NCBI GenBank assembly: GCA_945910005.1
Contig: OX246741.1
Location: 12,724,890 to 12,788,889, forward strand
Direction of reading: 5' to 3'
DNA: 64,000 bases
From: Isoperla grammatica
Taxonomy: Eukaryota > Arthropoda > Insecta > Plecoptera > Perlodidae
Positions 22,419 to 34,698 of this stretch are shown here, piece after piece. The number at the start of each line of letters is the position of its first letter. Position 1 is the first letter of the stretch. Position numbers and translations under genes: made by a program. Under the pieces are notes generated by a model that did not search any database, was not told the origin of the DNA, and saw nothing but the letters and a program-made list of their open reading frames with translations.

Positions 22419-22921
22419 TCACACAACATGTATCAAGTAGTGTATAGAAAGCGGTGGATTTAAATATTGGATTATGTTGGGAATTGAAGTAGTGTATAGA
22501 AAGCGGTGGATTTAGACATTGGATTATGTTGAGCATTGTTGAGAATGGTTATGTAAAGAAGGCGGTGTATGGAGTTGGTGGTTGCTAGGAGACGAGATGG
22601 ATTGTTAGGAGGTGTTGAAGATGGGATGTTAGAGTGTGCTGAGTTTTTGTGAGTTTGTGTATTACCTACTAAAAGTATATTAAAACTATCTTATTAATAA
22701 TAGAACTTCTATTATTTCTACTAGGAGTAGTTTAACGATTCACACTTGGTGAGTGCATACAACAATAATTGACATCGTGCGCTACTCCACGTTCACGAAT
22801 CAGAAGTAGCGGCATTTTAAGGTATTTATAAATTGCTCACTACTGTCTATATTATTTGTTTCCTCACCCTTCCTCACCTCACCTGTCATATGTTACTGAG
22901 GATAGGGTGAGAAACGTTACA
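22382..22921 (+). repeat. 3' LTR, 540 bp
   Basis: Same length, ends and, by eye, sequence as the 5' LTR. Because both LTRs are copied from one template at integration, the lack of visible differences dates the insertion to very recent times. Confidence 0.95.
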
Positions 22922-22925
22922 AAGT
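22922..22925 (+). repeat. Target-site duplication AAGT (right)
   Basis: Matches AAGT at 18,582-18,585 directly outside the left LTR. Confidence 0.85.
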
Positions 22926-25752
22926 AATGCAACGAGGGTTCTAGTGATGGTAAACTGTTGATTCAGTATTCAAACTAATAGGCTGGATTAAAATACTTTC
23001 GGGCATGTGTCAATATAGTATATTGTACAGTCCGAATGAAAACATTAATAGTCATTCTTTTATTTACTTCCATGAAAAATACATTATCATACAGCTGTTG
23101 AAAACAGCAATTCAAACGTTTTTCGATTGAAATGGTGGCGTATCATCAGAAAGGAGTTCTTATGTTGCAATCCAAAAATAACTTACAACATCAGTATTAA
23201 TAATAAATTCAATGAAAATAGTATATATTTATATATATATTAATATATAAATTAATATAAATATCAAGTATATTATCCAGATACTGGAAACGAGAATTTA
23301 TTTAATGTGAAACACGACACATTTTTATTTTCTAGTGTTTATGTAAATGCACACCATAGCTAAAAGACGCCATAGCTAGTAAATGCCAGCTTGTCGCTAC
23401 TAGGCTGATGAGTTCAGTAACATCTCGTCAAACACCGAAACAATTTAAAACACGTAAAACTCGAAATTCCAACCTCACTCACATACAATAAACTGTTGAG
23501 AACATAGAGAGGGAAAATGTTAAATGCGAATTCATTCACTGTCAGAAAAAAAAACAACGGTTCTCTGAGCTCCGAAAGTTTCACACGTCATCTGTGAATA
23601 GCCCATCAGATCACATCCAGACCTTCTCTTCGTGAGTGATAATATTACTAGCGGTTGTCTGAGATGAACTTTCTGAAAACTACCACCAAATGATATTGAC
23701 AAGCGCGGTCAGCTTCAGTTTGACCCCAAGTCTGTTATTCTCCGCAACCTAGATCGGCAGACAGTCCAATATCTGACATCTCCAGATAGACAGACAGACA
23801 GACGGACAGACAAACATACATTTCTCCAGAGGGATAGAAGAACAAAAAACCTAGCATCCAACTTACGTTGCGCTTTTATTTTATTTTATTTTCAAGAAGG
23901 CGTTGAAGAAAACTAGGCTATGTATCTTAAGGGAAACAGAAAACTAAGAGAGTAAACGAAAATGGTGATAGGCCAGCATGTTCGATGGAGGTATAGTATA
24001 CAAATAACGCTGGAAAATCGTGTCGGGTGTTCCAGACTAGTTAATTAATTCTTTAAAAGAGCAAAGAAGGTTTTCATTGTAGCTTATTTCTATTGTTATA
24101 GTGTGTTCTCGTTTCTAATACGGAAGGACTCGAGTTTGAGTACGTGACTGCCAACGGGTTTATAAAGTCTAGATTACCACATTGAGCTTTAAGGTGCCAT
24201 AGAAATGACGTGCATAATAAATAAAGTGCCCACTGATGTCTTCTTAGTGCTAATTATTTTTTATTTGTATTTTAATGGATGGTTAAAACTATAGACTACG
24301 TTAACATGTTTTTCAAGACTGTACATGTTAGTTTGGAAATCTATGATGATGTAACCTTTTTAAATTGCAGTTAAAATATCATTTTGTTTTCTTTTAATGA
24401 TACAAAAAACACTTTACTAGAATGTGAACACAACACAAAAATTTTGATTATGTCACTGACACAAATGAGCGAGATTGTGAGTTTTGTTTCTCGTAATACA
24501 GATACAAATAGGGTTTGAGAGGTTTCCCTACCGTTCAATAAAGTCGCAAAAATGGTATTACCGCAATATTGTTTTGTCTGAAACAATTTTAAGCGGGAGT
24601 AAAATATGAAACTAGAGTTGGTTGACGAAGAGTGTAATGGCAAAATCAATTAAGAAATAAATTGTAAGAGACTTGGATGGAAGTAAAACCAGAAAGTCTA
24701 CGGGAAGAAGTTGAAAGTGACATAACACGACTGGAAGTCTTGGGTTAACGAACTGTACCCCACCCCCCTCTCACCACTAAACCTCCTTAACTATATACAT
24801 TCATTCAACAACAACAAACTTTTAACCACACAGAATCAGATATTATGACGATTAAATTACCTACGTTTCGAAATATTAATTTCAAATGTAATTATTGACG
24901 TATTGAATATTGAAGAAATAAATGTTTTGAACTACACATATATTGAAATAGTACTATATTGTGACTATATGGCCATCGGCGCTGCTATCGTGTTTACAAA
25001 TTGAAGGCCGCCATTTATATTGCATTCAGAAACTATATATGGCCACTGGTCAACATGTATGTTTATTAAATGGGTTTTAATCAATTCTAACTGCTTCTGT
25101 AAAAAAAAAAAATTATATTTACACCAGATACTAATAAACCAACTTAAATGAGCAAAATAACAAGAAGTTTAGGTTAATGCAATTATTAAATAAATTTTAA
25201 ATCGCTATACGCCATAAAAAAGGATGCCATTCAATTTGCAAAAAAATCTACTGCCTTCCGCTATGGAGTTCTAGTCTCTTGTTTTGCACAAATAATATAA
25301 TACGATACAAATAGTGTATATCTGTCCGAATCTAGTCTCGCATAAAACGAGAACAATAGCGAGATTTCAAATATTTGGTGGAGGTGCCGGGTTTAACGAA
25401 GAATACATCCCAACTACGAACAACAGTCTTTAAACAGCCAACTGAAATGAAACGTCAGAGCTTCAAAGAGATTCAGTTAAATGTGTGATTGCAGCACGAT
25501 ACTGCATTGGTAGTCTTGTTCTTCTTATTTTATGCTCCGTACAAAAACACGCAACATTCGTCAGTCAAATGTCTTCATAGGCCGACAGCTGTTCATAGAA
25601 ATATAAGTGAGTTTTCTGTCTAGCAGACGTTTAAATTGTAGAATAAAAGTAAGAGAATGTACATTAGTTTGTAACAAGCGAATAAAGATGATGATTTCAG
25701 TACGCCGACTTACCGCCGTGTATGCACTATGCGGCATAATAGTATAGGCCTA
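22926..25752. other. Non-coding stretch
   Basis: No gene recognised. It includes AT-rich palindromic sequence near 23,220-23,270 and a (CAGA)n microsatellite (listed separately). A minus-strand open frame at 24,371-24,649 has no recognisable domain. Confidence 0.5.
23785..23815. repeat. (CAGA)n microsatellite
   Basis: About six imperfect GACA units in a row. Confidence 0.85.
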
Positions 25753-25886
25753 CTAGGAAAACGCTCTGTTTGACGCGTTCATAAGCGAGCGCGTCCATAT
25801 CTACGAACGTTCTGGCGAAAAGATCTCAAAGCTAATAAAAACAACAATTAACCACAATTCAAGAATGTGCATTTCAAAATGTTTTT

Positions 25887-26112
25887 AAGCGAGCGAAGCG
25901 AGCGTTTCCACTTGACTCTTATGGCACTTCGTTCTGTTTTTTTGTTTGTTTGTTTGTTTTTTTTTTTTTTTTTTTTTTTTTTTGTTTTTATGTCCGTCGA
26001 TAGCGGTCGAACGGAAAGTCCGATCAACTTGAAATTTGGACCATCCACAAGCCTCGATGTGGATTGAAGGTGTATAGTTTTGAGGCAAAATCGTTCGAAA
26101 AGTTACAAAGTT
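25887..26112 (+). repeat. Inverted-repeat block B (left copy) with poly-T
   Basis: It starts AAGCGAGCGAAGCGAGCG, includes a long poly-T tract (25,938-25,983) and continues through GTCGATAGCGGTCGAACGG. The same sequence in opposite orientation lies at 26,790-27,034, where the poly-T is a poly-A. Confidence 0.85.
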
Positions 26113-26375
26113 ACACCATAGTTACTGCAAAATATTTTTCTGAAACAAAATGGCGGCAAAATGTGAGATAGACAGATTTTTCTACAGATTTTTCCGGTTA
26201 AGAATATGTTAATGTTATGGCGATCTGATAAATATTGGCAAAGTTACACAAAAGTTACTCGAAAATATATTTTTGAAACACAGTTACGGCAAAATGTGAG
26301 GTGGCTATGTTATAGTAAATTTTTGTCCGGTTACGAATATACTAACGTAAACGCGATCCGATACGTATAAGAGGC
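26105..26375 (+). repeat. Diverged tandem repeat, about 134-bp unit
   Basis: CAAAGTTACACCATAGTTAC at 26,105 and CAAAGTTACACAAAAGTTAC at about 26,239 start two diverged copies, each with CAAAATGTGAG further on. Confidence 0.7.
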
Positions 26376-26404
26376 AGAAATTACATTTCTATTGCTGTCA
26401 ATAA

Positions 26405-26788
26405 CTGTTAGTAACGGTGGCGGACCGCGGCGAAAACATGACAGCGAAAATTCTTAGCAACGCACATTGCACTGCATCCAACAATGTCGGGAAGTATAAT
26501 AGCTATGGAAATTAGAAATATTTTTGCAATGCGCATTCTTGAATTGTTGTTAATATTGTTGTTTGTATTAGCATTGAAATCTTTTCGCCAGAAAGTTCGT
26601 AGATATTGACGCGCTCGCTTATCAACGCGTCAAACAGAGCGTTTTCCTAGTCTTATTTCCATAGCTATTATACTTCCCGATATTGTTGAATGCAGTGCAA
26701 GTGCAATTTGCGTTGCTAAGAATTTTCTTTGTCATTCTGTCTAGTGTTTTCGCGGCGGTCCGCCACCGTTACTAACAGTTATTGAGTG
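26405..26788. repeat. Inverted pair C / C' flanking the right arm
   Basis: Sequence C (26,405-26,512, with CTGTTAGTAACGGTGGCGG) is repeated in reverse orientation at 26,655-26,788. The right terminal arm of the 898-bp element (26,525-26,650) lies between them. Confidence 0.8.
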
Positions 26789-26789
26789 T

Positions 26790-27034
26790 AACTTTGTAAC
26801 TTTTCGAACGATTTTGCCTCAAAACTATACACCTTCAATCCACATCGAGCCTTGTGGATGGTCCAAATTTCAAGTTGATCGGACTTTCCGTTCGACCGCT
26901 ATCGACAGACATAAAAACAAAACAAAAGACAAACAGCACGAAGTGCCATAAGAGTATAGTACACAAAAAAAAAAAAAAAAAAAAACAGAACGAAGTGCCA
27001 TAAGAGTCACGTGGAGACGCTCGCTTCGCTCGCT
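26790..27034 (-). repeat. Inverted-repeat block B' (right copy)
   Basis: Reverse complement of 25,887-26,112, ending CTCGCTTCGCTCGCTT. Together with C/C' it makes most of 25.9-27.0 kb one large imperfect palindrome. Confidence 0.85.
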
Positions 27035-27167
27035 TAATTATATAAACCGTTCTAAATTTTCGATAAACTAACATGTAAATGAACAGTACGTAAAATCACG
27101 AACAATTTACATACAAACAAAGAAGTACATTAAGCTTATGGGTATACCTATTTTTAATTTTTATTAT

Positions 27168-27489
27168 TCATATAGGTTGCACGTACGTCACATCTTTGCG
27201 CGTGGCGGCCACATTTGTGATCAAACTTTGACGTTGCCATGGAGAAACAATTGAAGGCTGTTGTGGTAGAACACAGAAATTCTTAATTCTTTAAAATTCA
27301 TCCTGTTTTTGAAATAAAATTGTATGTGCGGTATTAATGTTTGTTTGTTATTACTTATGTTTACTTTTTAAATTCTAAATTAGGGTAATTTATTAAATTT
27401 GAATAGTATTTTCCAATGATCTAGGATTGGTCCTCCTCAATTGTGTCGCAATCATGGCCGCTGTGACGTCACGTGGGAACTATGAATAT
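27168..27489. mobile_element. Candidate MITE with CACGTGACGTCAC-type ends
   Basis: The left end GTTGCACGTACGTCACAT and the right end ATGTGACGTCACGTGGGAAC-like sequence (GTGACGTCACGTG at 27,463-27,475) are imperfect inverted repeats, each followed inward by GGCGGCCAC / ATGGCCGC. It has no coding frame. The ends resemble those of the 58.0-kb element but are more diverged. Confidence 0.5.
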
Positions 27490-29971
27490 TATCTTTGGGG
27501 GTTTGTGTGTTTGTGTTTATGCAAAGACCCAAGGTTGTGTTTATAGTATGTTAGTATGCACATAATAACGTTTTAGGGAGTAAACGATAATATTCACTAC
27601 CACTTGTTTGAAACTACTTGAGTAAGCCTACGTATGTACGTTTTTAATTTCTTTGTAGTTCATGTTCCTGTGTGTTATTAAAACATATCGACTTTATATC
27701 TGATGAACGATTTTAACTCCAGCTATGGTGGTTGCATCTTCTCTTACGCCATTGGTTACACATTTAAATTAATCAGAAAAAATATGACGTCATCATTTCG
27801 AAATCTGCGCGGGACGTGGAGGAATGTTGTCACAGATAAAATAAAAACTTACTTCCGTTTTCAATTGATAAATTATTAAACTTAGTTCAGTTTGGCAGAG
27901 ATAAGTCGAAAGTGTTTTAGAACAGCAGGAAAAACGACGCGAAATTTATAACCGATTGATCTAGATCGGAAGAGTTCTGGTTGTGTGACTTTTGTGTCTT
28001 TCAAGTGAAAAGGAATCGCGTCGGTCGATGGGTCGAGTTATTTTATAGGTTGGCAGTAAGATGAAGCCGAAATAGCGAAAAGGTTGGACGAAATGTGCCC
28101 GTTGATGTCGAGTCGATAAACTTGTCAAAGTCGATAAACTTTCCTTTCTATCGTCCGATGGACGATCCACGCAAGGAGATTGGAGTGATAATAAAATTGT
28201 TTTTCCGTGTGTGGGAAAGTGTGACGGAAAACTTGGATGAACTGAGATGAGTATTTGTCGTGAGGTTGCTGGGTCAGAGATGCGTGAAACATCAATCAGA
28301 AAACATGACAATTTACTTTGTTTTTATTACAAAGCTTTCAGTGGATTTCACAAAATGTCTTTATTAAATTTTCTTTTTTCAAACTTATACAGTAAATAAA
28401 GTATATTTCTCAATAATTTTTTTTTCATTTTTAATGTGAGTGATTTTTATTTGTCTTCTTGATTTAACTTGAAGTGTTTAAACGTTAGTTGTATTCAACA
28501 AGCTGATAGTTCTTGAAAGTTTCTATTAGCTAAGCGACAAACTTTGAGGCAAAACAGTTCAATATGACGAAAAAGAATTTGTTGCCAACTATGAACAAAT
28601 AAAAGCTCACTTCAAGCCAATATTTTCTTTCCAGTAGAAAAGAACACAAGTATCTTTAACTTCACGTGTTACTAAAAATAGTTTGAGTAATTTTTGTGTT
28701 TGATAAGAAACTGCGATCAAATACTTATTTTGAACACAAATTGCCTATAAATGGTACTATAACTTTATAGCTATAGATAGTTTTAAACAACTACAATTTT
28801 TAATTAATTTTAAAATAAAACTTCTCAGTTTCCGAAAAAGCGCCGTTTGTTGTTTTGATTGTTTAAATCAAACAAGTCCGTAAATTACCTGTACTTAGAA
28901 TTGATACGATATAGTCAATTATAGAGAACAATTAATACTCTAGGACAATTAATATCAACTGTACCAGTGCAATGCCCGAGGTTCCGCGAATACCTACAAT
29001 AAACATCTAAAGTTTGACTTGACTGCTTTGCTTGTTAGTTATCATGGCTTGATACATTGCCTGCTTGTGGGCTTCAAGTAATAGTAAAGCGTACAAATAA
29101 CAGAAGTACATTAAAATAACACTGGCTACACTAACAATTATAAACACTTAAAGATAAAAACAAAATATGGAATGGAATTGTCGAAAGCTGAAATCAAAGC
29201 AATTTAAAAAAAGACATTAACAAAAACATAAACGTTATCCAGTTGTAGTTAGTATTTGATGTTTTACGACGTAAGCTTATACTACACAGCGATATGTAAT
29301 ATGATATCGGTCTAAACCAGTTATAAAGTACCTTGATTGAACTATATTTCATTTTAATGTATGACGCACAACAATCTTTATGAAGGGGTATATATATAAT
29401 TACCACAATACATCATTAAATTAAAATTGTATTTAAAAATCGTCTTTGTAATATCAGTGTCTGCAAATATTTTGTTGTGTACACTACGTTAAATGACCAT
29501 TGAGTTCCATATTATATTACATCATTAACTCAACAAATCCAATCAAACGATCATAAAATTATCCACCCCAAAGATCTGCGTCCAACTTTTCTCCCCAGAC
29601 TACACACCCCTAATCAAATCTTCAATCTTAATTGGTTACCCGTTTAATTAATGGTAAGTATTGACTTTATCATTGATTAGACCAGCGCATTGTTTGATTA
29701 ATTGCCACCCACTGACAGACCAGTTGATACGGGACCACTTGATTGATTATATATCGTTCATCAATCACAAGCCAATAGGTTGAAGGGTGCACACATCCAT
29801 TCATTAGGGCAAATGTTAACCTGTGTTTATCTGACAACACATTGTCCCATGCACTTAATCCTCTGTGACGAGTGATTGTACAGTGTTGCAGTTGTGTTCC
29901 ATGTAACACCTGTATTCCATTCATGGGCGTGGCTTAATATAGTATCACCTTGAGTGTGAAAGACCTAACAC
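27490..29971. other. Non-coding stretch
   Basis: No gene recognised. A minus-strand frame at 27,961-28,311 (116 codons) is rich in Ser, Thr and Arg and shows no domain. I judge it to be chance. Confidence 0.45.
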
Positions 29972-30162
29972 CAGTGGCTGTTTGTCTACCGCTGTGTGCA
30001 GCTCAATATATTATGCTGGTCGGGTAGTACCAGAAATCAGAATGTAGACGCATGCACGCATCATTGGTCGGAGCTGGCATTGCTCTTGCGTCTACGTTTT
30101 GGTACTACCCGTCTAGTGTATGTTGAGCTACACAAAGCGGTAGATAGTCACCCATAGCCGTT
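29972..30162. mobile_element. Foldback MITE, about 190 bp
   Basis: Long imperfect arms: CTACCGCTGTGTGCAGCTCAA pairs with TTGAGCTACACAAAGCGGTAG (one arm given in two parts: CTACCGCTGTGTG and CAGCTCAA), and GTCGGGTAGTACCA pairs with TGGTACTACCCG nearer the loop. No coding capacity. Confidence 0.8.
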
Positions 30163-31831
30163 AGATATTTAGTTCATAATATACTATCAATGTTACTATA
30201 ATGTTTGGCTTTATTCTCTCTGCATCCTACACTAAAACGTAAGATAAAGGTGAAATCGTCAGTTAATGTGCACGGACCGGTTTGTTGCCATTAACTGATG
30301 AGGTATAAGTGTGGCTGGGTTTATATATTTGGCTGGCAAATACAGAAGTAGTCACAGGGGCCCTATTTCTGTGAATTTGCAAACTAACTCAAGGATCACT
30401 TTATAGCAAATCAGGGTTGGTTCAGCCTATGACACAATGTGTGCCGATCCAGAAAAGAAAGTTTTGAAAAACAACACATAATAAACCAATGCCAAACAAA
30501 GACAGTCATACAACCTAAAAAAAGGGAGACAACTTTCATAAACCTACTTATTTATGGCTTTATAGTTTATATGAACTATTTCATATAATATAAATATATA
30601 ATAACATTATTGTGGGGTTGTGAGCCGGCAAGTATTTAAAAGAAGAATTATGAAGGTTTGAAGAGTAAAAACGATGAAGATAAAAGACATTATAGATAAA
30701 TAAATACATTATCCAATACGTGCATCAGAACCTTCATTTCGGGCACCGGTCACCACGGGGAGGGACCCACCTCGATCGGGGGAAAAATATCGGCGTTTTG
30801 AAAGTTTGCACATATTATACCCTAATAGTAATAGAACTTCTTCAAAATTGATCTAGGAACCTAATCACGATCATCTAGATCTTCAATGAGAACAATGCAC
30901 AACAGTGCAAAATTCACCTTAACATAACTATTAAGGACCCTTAGATAGAGCGTATCACGGCCCTCTAGATGAATTTTGCAAATCATCTATTGTTACAAGG
31001 GTCAGCTGATGTATATATAGGCCTACTCATTTGATGATAAGGGGTTGCACATAAAATAAGAATGACAACACTTTATTAAAATCCACTACCAATCAATGTT
31101 TCGTTCTAGCTTATAACGTGAAGTGACTCTCACTGACATTTATAATTCACACCTCGGCATTATAAACGAATCACGACGAATACAAAAACAACCTAAACCA
31201 TATAAAAACACGTTGTTACAGTTAATGAAACTGTCGAGAATAAAACACAAAGTAAGCCAATACATGCGACCTGTTTACATAACAAATAATGCTATTCTCT
31301 ACACACATAGAGATAACTTTGTGACTGTTTGATAATTACACAAAAGTGTCTACTCACAACGTCAAATCAAACACAATTAAATGTTTTGTTTAGACTAGAG
31401 ATCCAATTTCACATACCGGTTTGTTTGAATGGCTCATGTCCACATGGATGGGTATATTTACTGTGTTATATAGGACATATTATACTTCTAAAACTGTGTA
31501 AGAAGTTTAAGAAATAGTTATTCAATGAGATAATTTACCGGTGAAAGGTATTTTAATTTTTGATAAATGTAAAATTTGAAACCGAATCGTTAACAAAGAG
31601 TAGTCACAAGTAATTAACCAACGAGAAATTCGCGTTACTCAAGAACTATAAAAAAAAAATTGAGAATGTATCAAGATTATGTTTCGTACGCACTACAGAC
31701 AATAATAAATCTGTATGTTACTATAATTAGCAAGGTTGTTATTTGGATTATTAAATTAATTAAAATAATACCCCAGGAATAATACAATATTATTATTATT
31801 TGTATGTATTACTTATAGCAATATTCTCAAA
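30163..31831. other. Non-coding stretch
   Basis: No gene recognised. A weak inverted pair around ATCTAGATCTTC / CTCTAGATGAATTTTGC lies at 30,860-30,985. Nothing else is structured. Confidence 0.45.
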
Positions 31832-31943
31832 CAGTGTCAAGTCAAGTATAAGGATGTTGCTATGGAGTTTTATAACATGCTATTTTCCATAAGACAAACT
31901 CCATAGCAACCATAAACTTAACTCCATACATGACTCGACTGTG
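31832..31943. repeat. Hairpin / small foldback element
   Basis: GTTGCTATGGAGTTT (about 31,856-31,870) pairs with AAACTCCATAGCAAC (31,896-31,910). Weaker pairing extends out to CAGTGTCAAG and CGACTGTG. It ends about 20 bases before the left edge of the segmental duplication. Confidence 0.7.
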
Positions 31944-32902
31944 CATCTCGCCCTGAGTGTAATTCTTGAGATATCACTGTATAATATAAAATCACTTAGT
32001 CTAATTTACAATACATTTCATCTACTTATTTGGTTACAATTCGTGATTCAGTAATGAAAATTTTAAACTCTTCTTTGCATTTAGCTAACTGTGTGTGTTA
32101 TTTCAATCCCGAATAAACAACAGGTAATTATTTCACAATAAATGAAACTTAATGCACCAAAAACGCGGAAACTTTGTATTTTAATTGAGGCCCTTTCCTA
32201 TTAGAATATAGCAGAGCAGGCGTTTACAAAACGGCCTCACTCGAAAACGGCTTGCGAGTTGGTGCTAGCTTCATAGCATTGAAAGCAGACAGACCCTTGT
32301 GCTGTAGCTGTAGCTTTAGCTAACACTCTAACAGGGCCCACCAGAGAGAATAGCCCAGGTTACGGGCGTGAATTATTAAAGCTTTATTAAAAGAGCCAGC
32401 CTTATATACGTAGTAATTGTATTCTGAAACTTCAGCACATTTTATTTCCAACACTTTTATTGGATGGGAGAAGTTTGTACCAACTTTCAGATTTTATAAT
32501 TATATGCAAAGATTTACATTGTATGTAAAAATATTCTCAGGGGATAGTCTCCCCCCCCACCCCTTCAAAGAGTTCTGTACAAATATTGAGATAAAATTTT
32601 AGCATTTTTAATCAGATGAAGAAATTTGAACAGCGTAGACCTAAATAAAAATAATAATAAAACGCACAAACAATTTAAATGGCTGTTGGGGAAGGGAAAG
32701 GAAATTTACCCTGGAAAAAAATACATGAAATTGTTTTTATCTTGAGGAAATTTCTAGCAGTTTCAATTCAGACAATTATGAAGTGAGTTTCCTTATAGTA
32801 GAATGTCTGCTTTTGTGCAAATTTAAGTCATATCTGTTAAGTAGTATTTATCCACGACGATATCATATTGATTACACCAAATACGTTGAATCGCCAATGC
32901 AG

Positions 32903-32906
<4 letters not shown>

Positions 32907-32995
<89 letters not shown>

Positions 32996-33040
32996 TATAA
33001 TAATAATAATAATAATAATAATAATTATTATTATTATTAA
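32907..33040. repeat. (AAT)n then (ATT)n microsatellite
   Basis: A run of about 40 AAT-type units turns into ATT units, giving a self-complementary array. The duplicate has the same switch at 59,737-59,860 with a different length. Confidence 0.95.
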
Positions 33041-33583
33041 TATTACTACAGGAGTACCATTACTGACATTTCATGTAGATTAAAGGACTCATTTATATTT
33101 AATATCACACCTTCATTTATGTCTACACTCTACAATGATATAATTAGTATGACTGTACGTGCTTAGTAATAAAATAATAACCACCAACCGTAATGAAGGA
33201 TAATAATACTAATCACATTTATATTCACTGTAAGAGAATAAAACAAATACGCAATTTTCGTCATCTTTGATGTAAAAGTATAATTATGTATAATGTATAA
33301 ATTTCCAAAACTAACAAACTGCCTATAACATATTAGTATAATCGTGTATAAAGTACACACAAATGTACTATCTGTTTGAAAAGTGTCCCACTGAATTCGG
33401 TCTGAGTTCACTACCCATGTTCCTGACAAGTCAGCTTAAAATGTACGGATGTGTTATACGTCGCGCTGTCTGCTGAGATGGAATACATATGGACCCTGGC
33501 GGATGTAGAAGTCATTCCCATTATTGTGCCCGTAATAGTCTTGAGACCAAAGACATTCCTCATTGAAGCAAAGAACTGAGAGA

Positions 33584-33729
33584 CTATTCCTGAAAGTTGT
33601 AACTGGTTGATAATACTCACTTTAAGTGATAACTTAGTGGTTATCACTTGCTATTGACTGATTGCTGGGGGAAGTGGCGGAAAAAACACTCTAAGTGAGT
33701 ATTGTCACAGTGACAACTTTCAGGAATAG
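33584..33729. mobile_element. MITE with CTATTCCTGAAAGTTGT ends
   Basis: The left CTATTCCTGAAAGTTGT and right ACAACTTTCAGGAATAG are perfect inverted repeats, with GATAATACTCACTT / AAGTGAGTATTGTC inside. The duplicated copy is at 60,381-60,518. Confidence 0.85.
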
Positions 33730-33941
33730 CCCCGTTGGAGTTGAAATATACGGTTGTGCTAAATATTCCTTCAAAGTCACGTTACTATACACATTTTCAA
33801 ACGGTTTAGTGGATTCAATTGCTGATTTTAATTGGCGTTACTTAGATTTAGTGAAACTTTATGATCTACCCACACTATCATTCCTTATATAGCTCCTCCA
33901 AATTCGAGTGACACAAAACTTTGGAAGAGCTAGTTTTAAGC

Positions 33942-34105
33942 CGGTGTAACACGACTCAATACTTTCGTCAATCTTATTGAATTCAAGAACAAAAGCGAAT
34001 CAAAAACAGTTCGGTAAAAAACTGCAAAAATATAGCTTCTATTAATTGGTGTTTTTTTGTCCTTGAATTCAATAAGTTTCACGAAAGTATTGAACCGTGT
34101 AATCC
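33942..34105. mobile_element. MITE with CAATACTTTCG arms
   Basis: Arms of about 50 bases: ACTCAATACTTTCGTCAA with CTTATTGAATTCAAGAACAAA on the left, mirrored on the right as TTGAATTCAATAAG and ACGAAAGTATTGAACCG. The duplicate is at 60,730-60,892. Confidence 0.85.
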
Positions 34106-34698
34106 CTCTAATGAACTGTTCAATACCAGTAGAACATACAAGTTCAAGATTTGTGTGAGAGAAAAAATAAATTTTACTTTCGGTCGTTTTTCATAGACAA
34201 AATATTGATAGTTTTATTTATCTATTGTCTCTAGAGTGTGAACTTTAAACCCTCGCATCCGTCATTTTACTCTAAAGTAAGATATTGGACCCTATTCATA
34301 CACTCAACGAATTGACAGCTGTTAATATTACAAATCATTTTTCGTGGCGTCAAAGTAGTAAGAAATAACAAAATAGGAATATCTACCTTGAACATTTTGA
34401 TGTACACAGATTGTTTTGTAAATAGTGCTTCTCTAAATTAAAACTGTGGGTAAATTCCGCCCTGGCAGGCGAGGGGGGGGGGGGGGTCTGTTGCGGTGCG
34501 AGGGGGGGGGGGACATCGTGTGTTTGAACACGATTTCTAGCTTTGCGCAAATGTGTGTGGAGGCGAGTACGAGACTTTCATTCATTCATATGCTGGGTGC
34601 GTGCGAAAAATACTACATACAATTCTGCTTCTTTCTAGCTTAGTTCAGGAAAACATTGTTTATATTATATTGGTCAGTGTTACGTATGCCTCACTTTA

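Larger units (their letters stand above)
18586..22921 (+). mobile_element. LTR retrotransposon (Gypsy type) carrying host-derived sequence
   Basis: A 4,336-bp element bounded by two 540-bp LTRs and a 4-bp target duplication. The order is LTR, tRNA-Lys-like primer site, gag, protease, truncated reverse transcriptase, SLK/Slik-kinase-like coding sequence, a second unknown coding-like segment, polypurine tract, LTR. RNase H and integrase are absent, so the copy must have been moved by enzymes supplied by a related intact element. The LTRs look identical by eye, which places the insertion very recently. Assignment to Gypsy rests on the 4-bp duplication, the Gag type and the protease-then-RT order. 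Confidence 0.93.
25753..26650. mobile_element. 898-bp element with about 125-bp terminal inverted repeats
   Basis: The left arm begins CTAGGAAAACGCTCTGTTTG (25,753) and the right arm ends with its reverse complement at 26,650. Pairing continues for about 125 bases, through TAAGCGAGCGCGTC and GGCGAAAAGAT, up to AATGTGCATT/AATGCGCATT. The interior has no transposase. A matching right end lies at 48,595-48,794. The CTAG at both tips may belong to the target. Confidence 0.8.

Noticed and set aside
25848..26088. Open frames with poly-Lys or poly-Phe
   Set aside because: They come from the poly-T tract inside block B; there is no domain or conservation signal.
27963..27974. AGATCGGAAGAG, identical to the start of a common sequencing adapter
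   Set aside because: The next bases (TTCTGG) do not continue any adapter I know, and flanking sequence is ordinary. A chance 12-mer.
27961..28311. 116-codon minus-strand frame
   Set aside because: Ser/Thr/Arg-rich without motif, splice signals or neighbours supporting a gene.
32783..33083. Open frames of poly-Asn and poly-Ile
   Set aside because: They are translations of the (AAT)n/(ATT)n microsatellite, not proteins.
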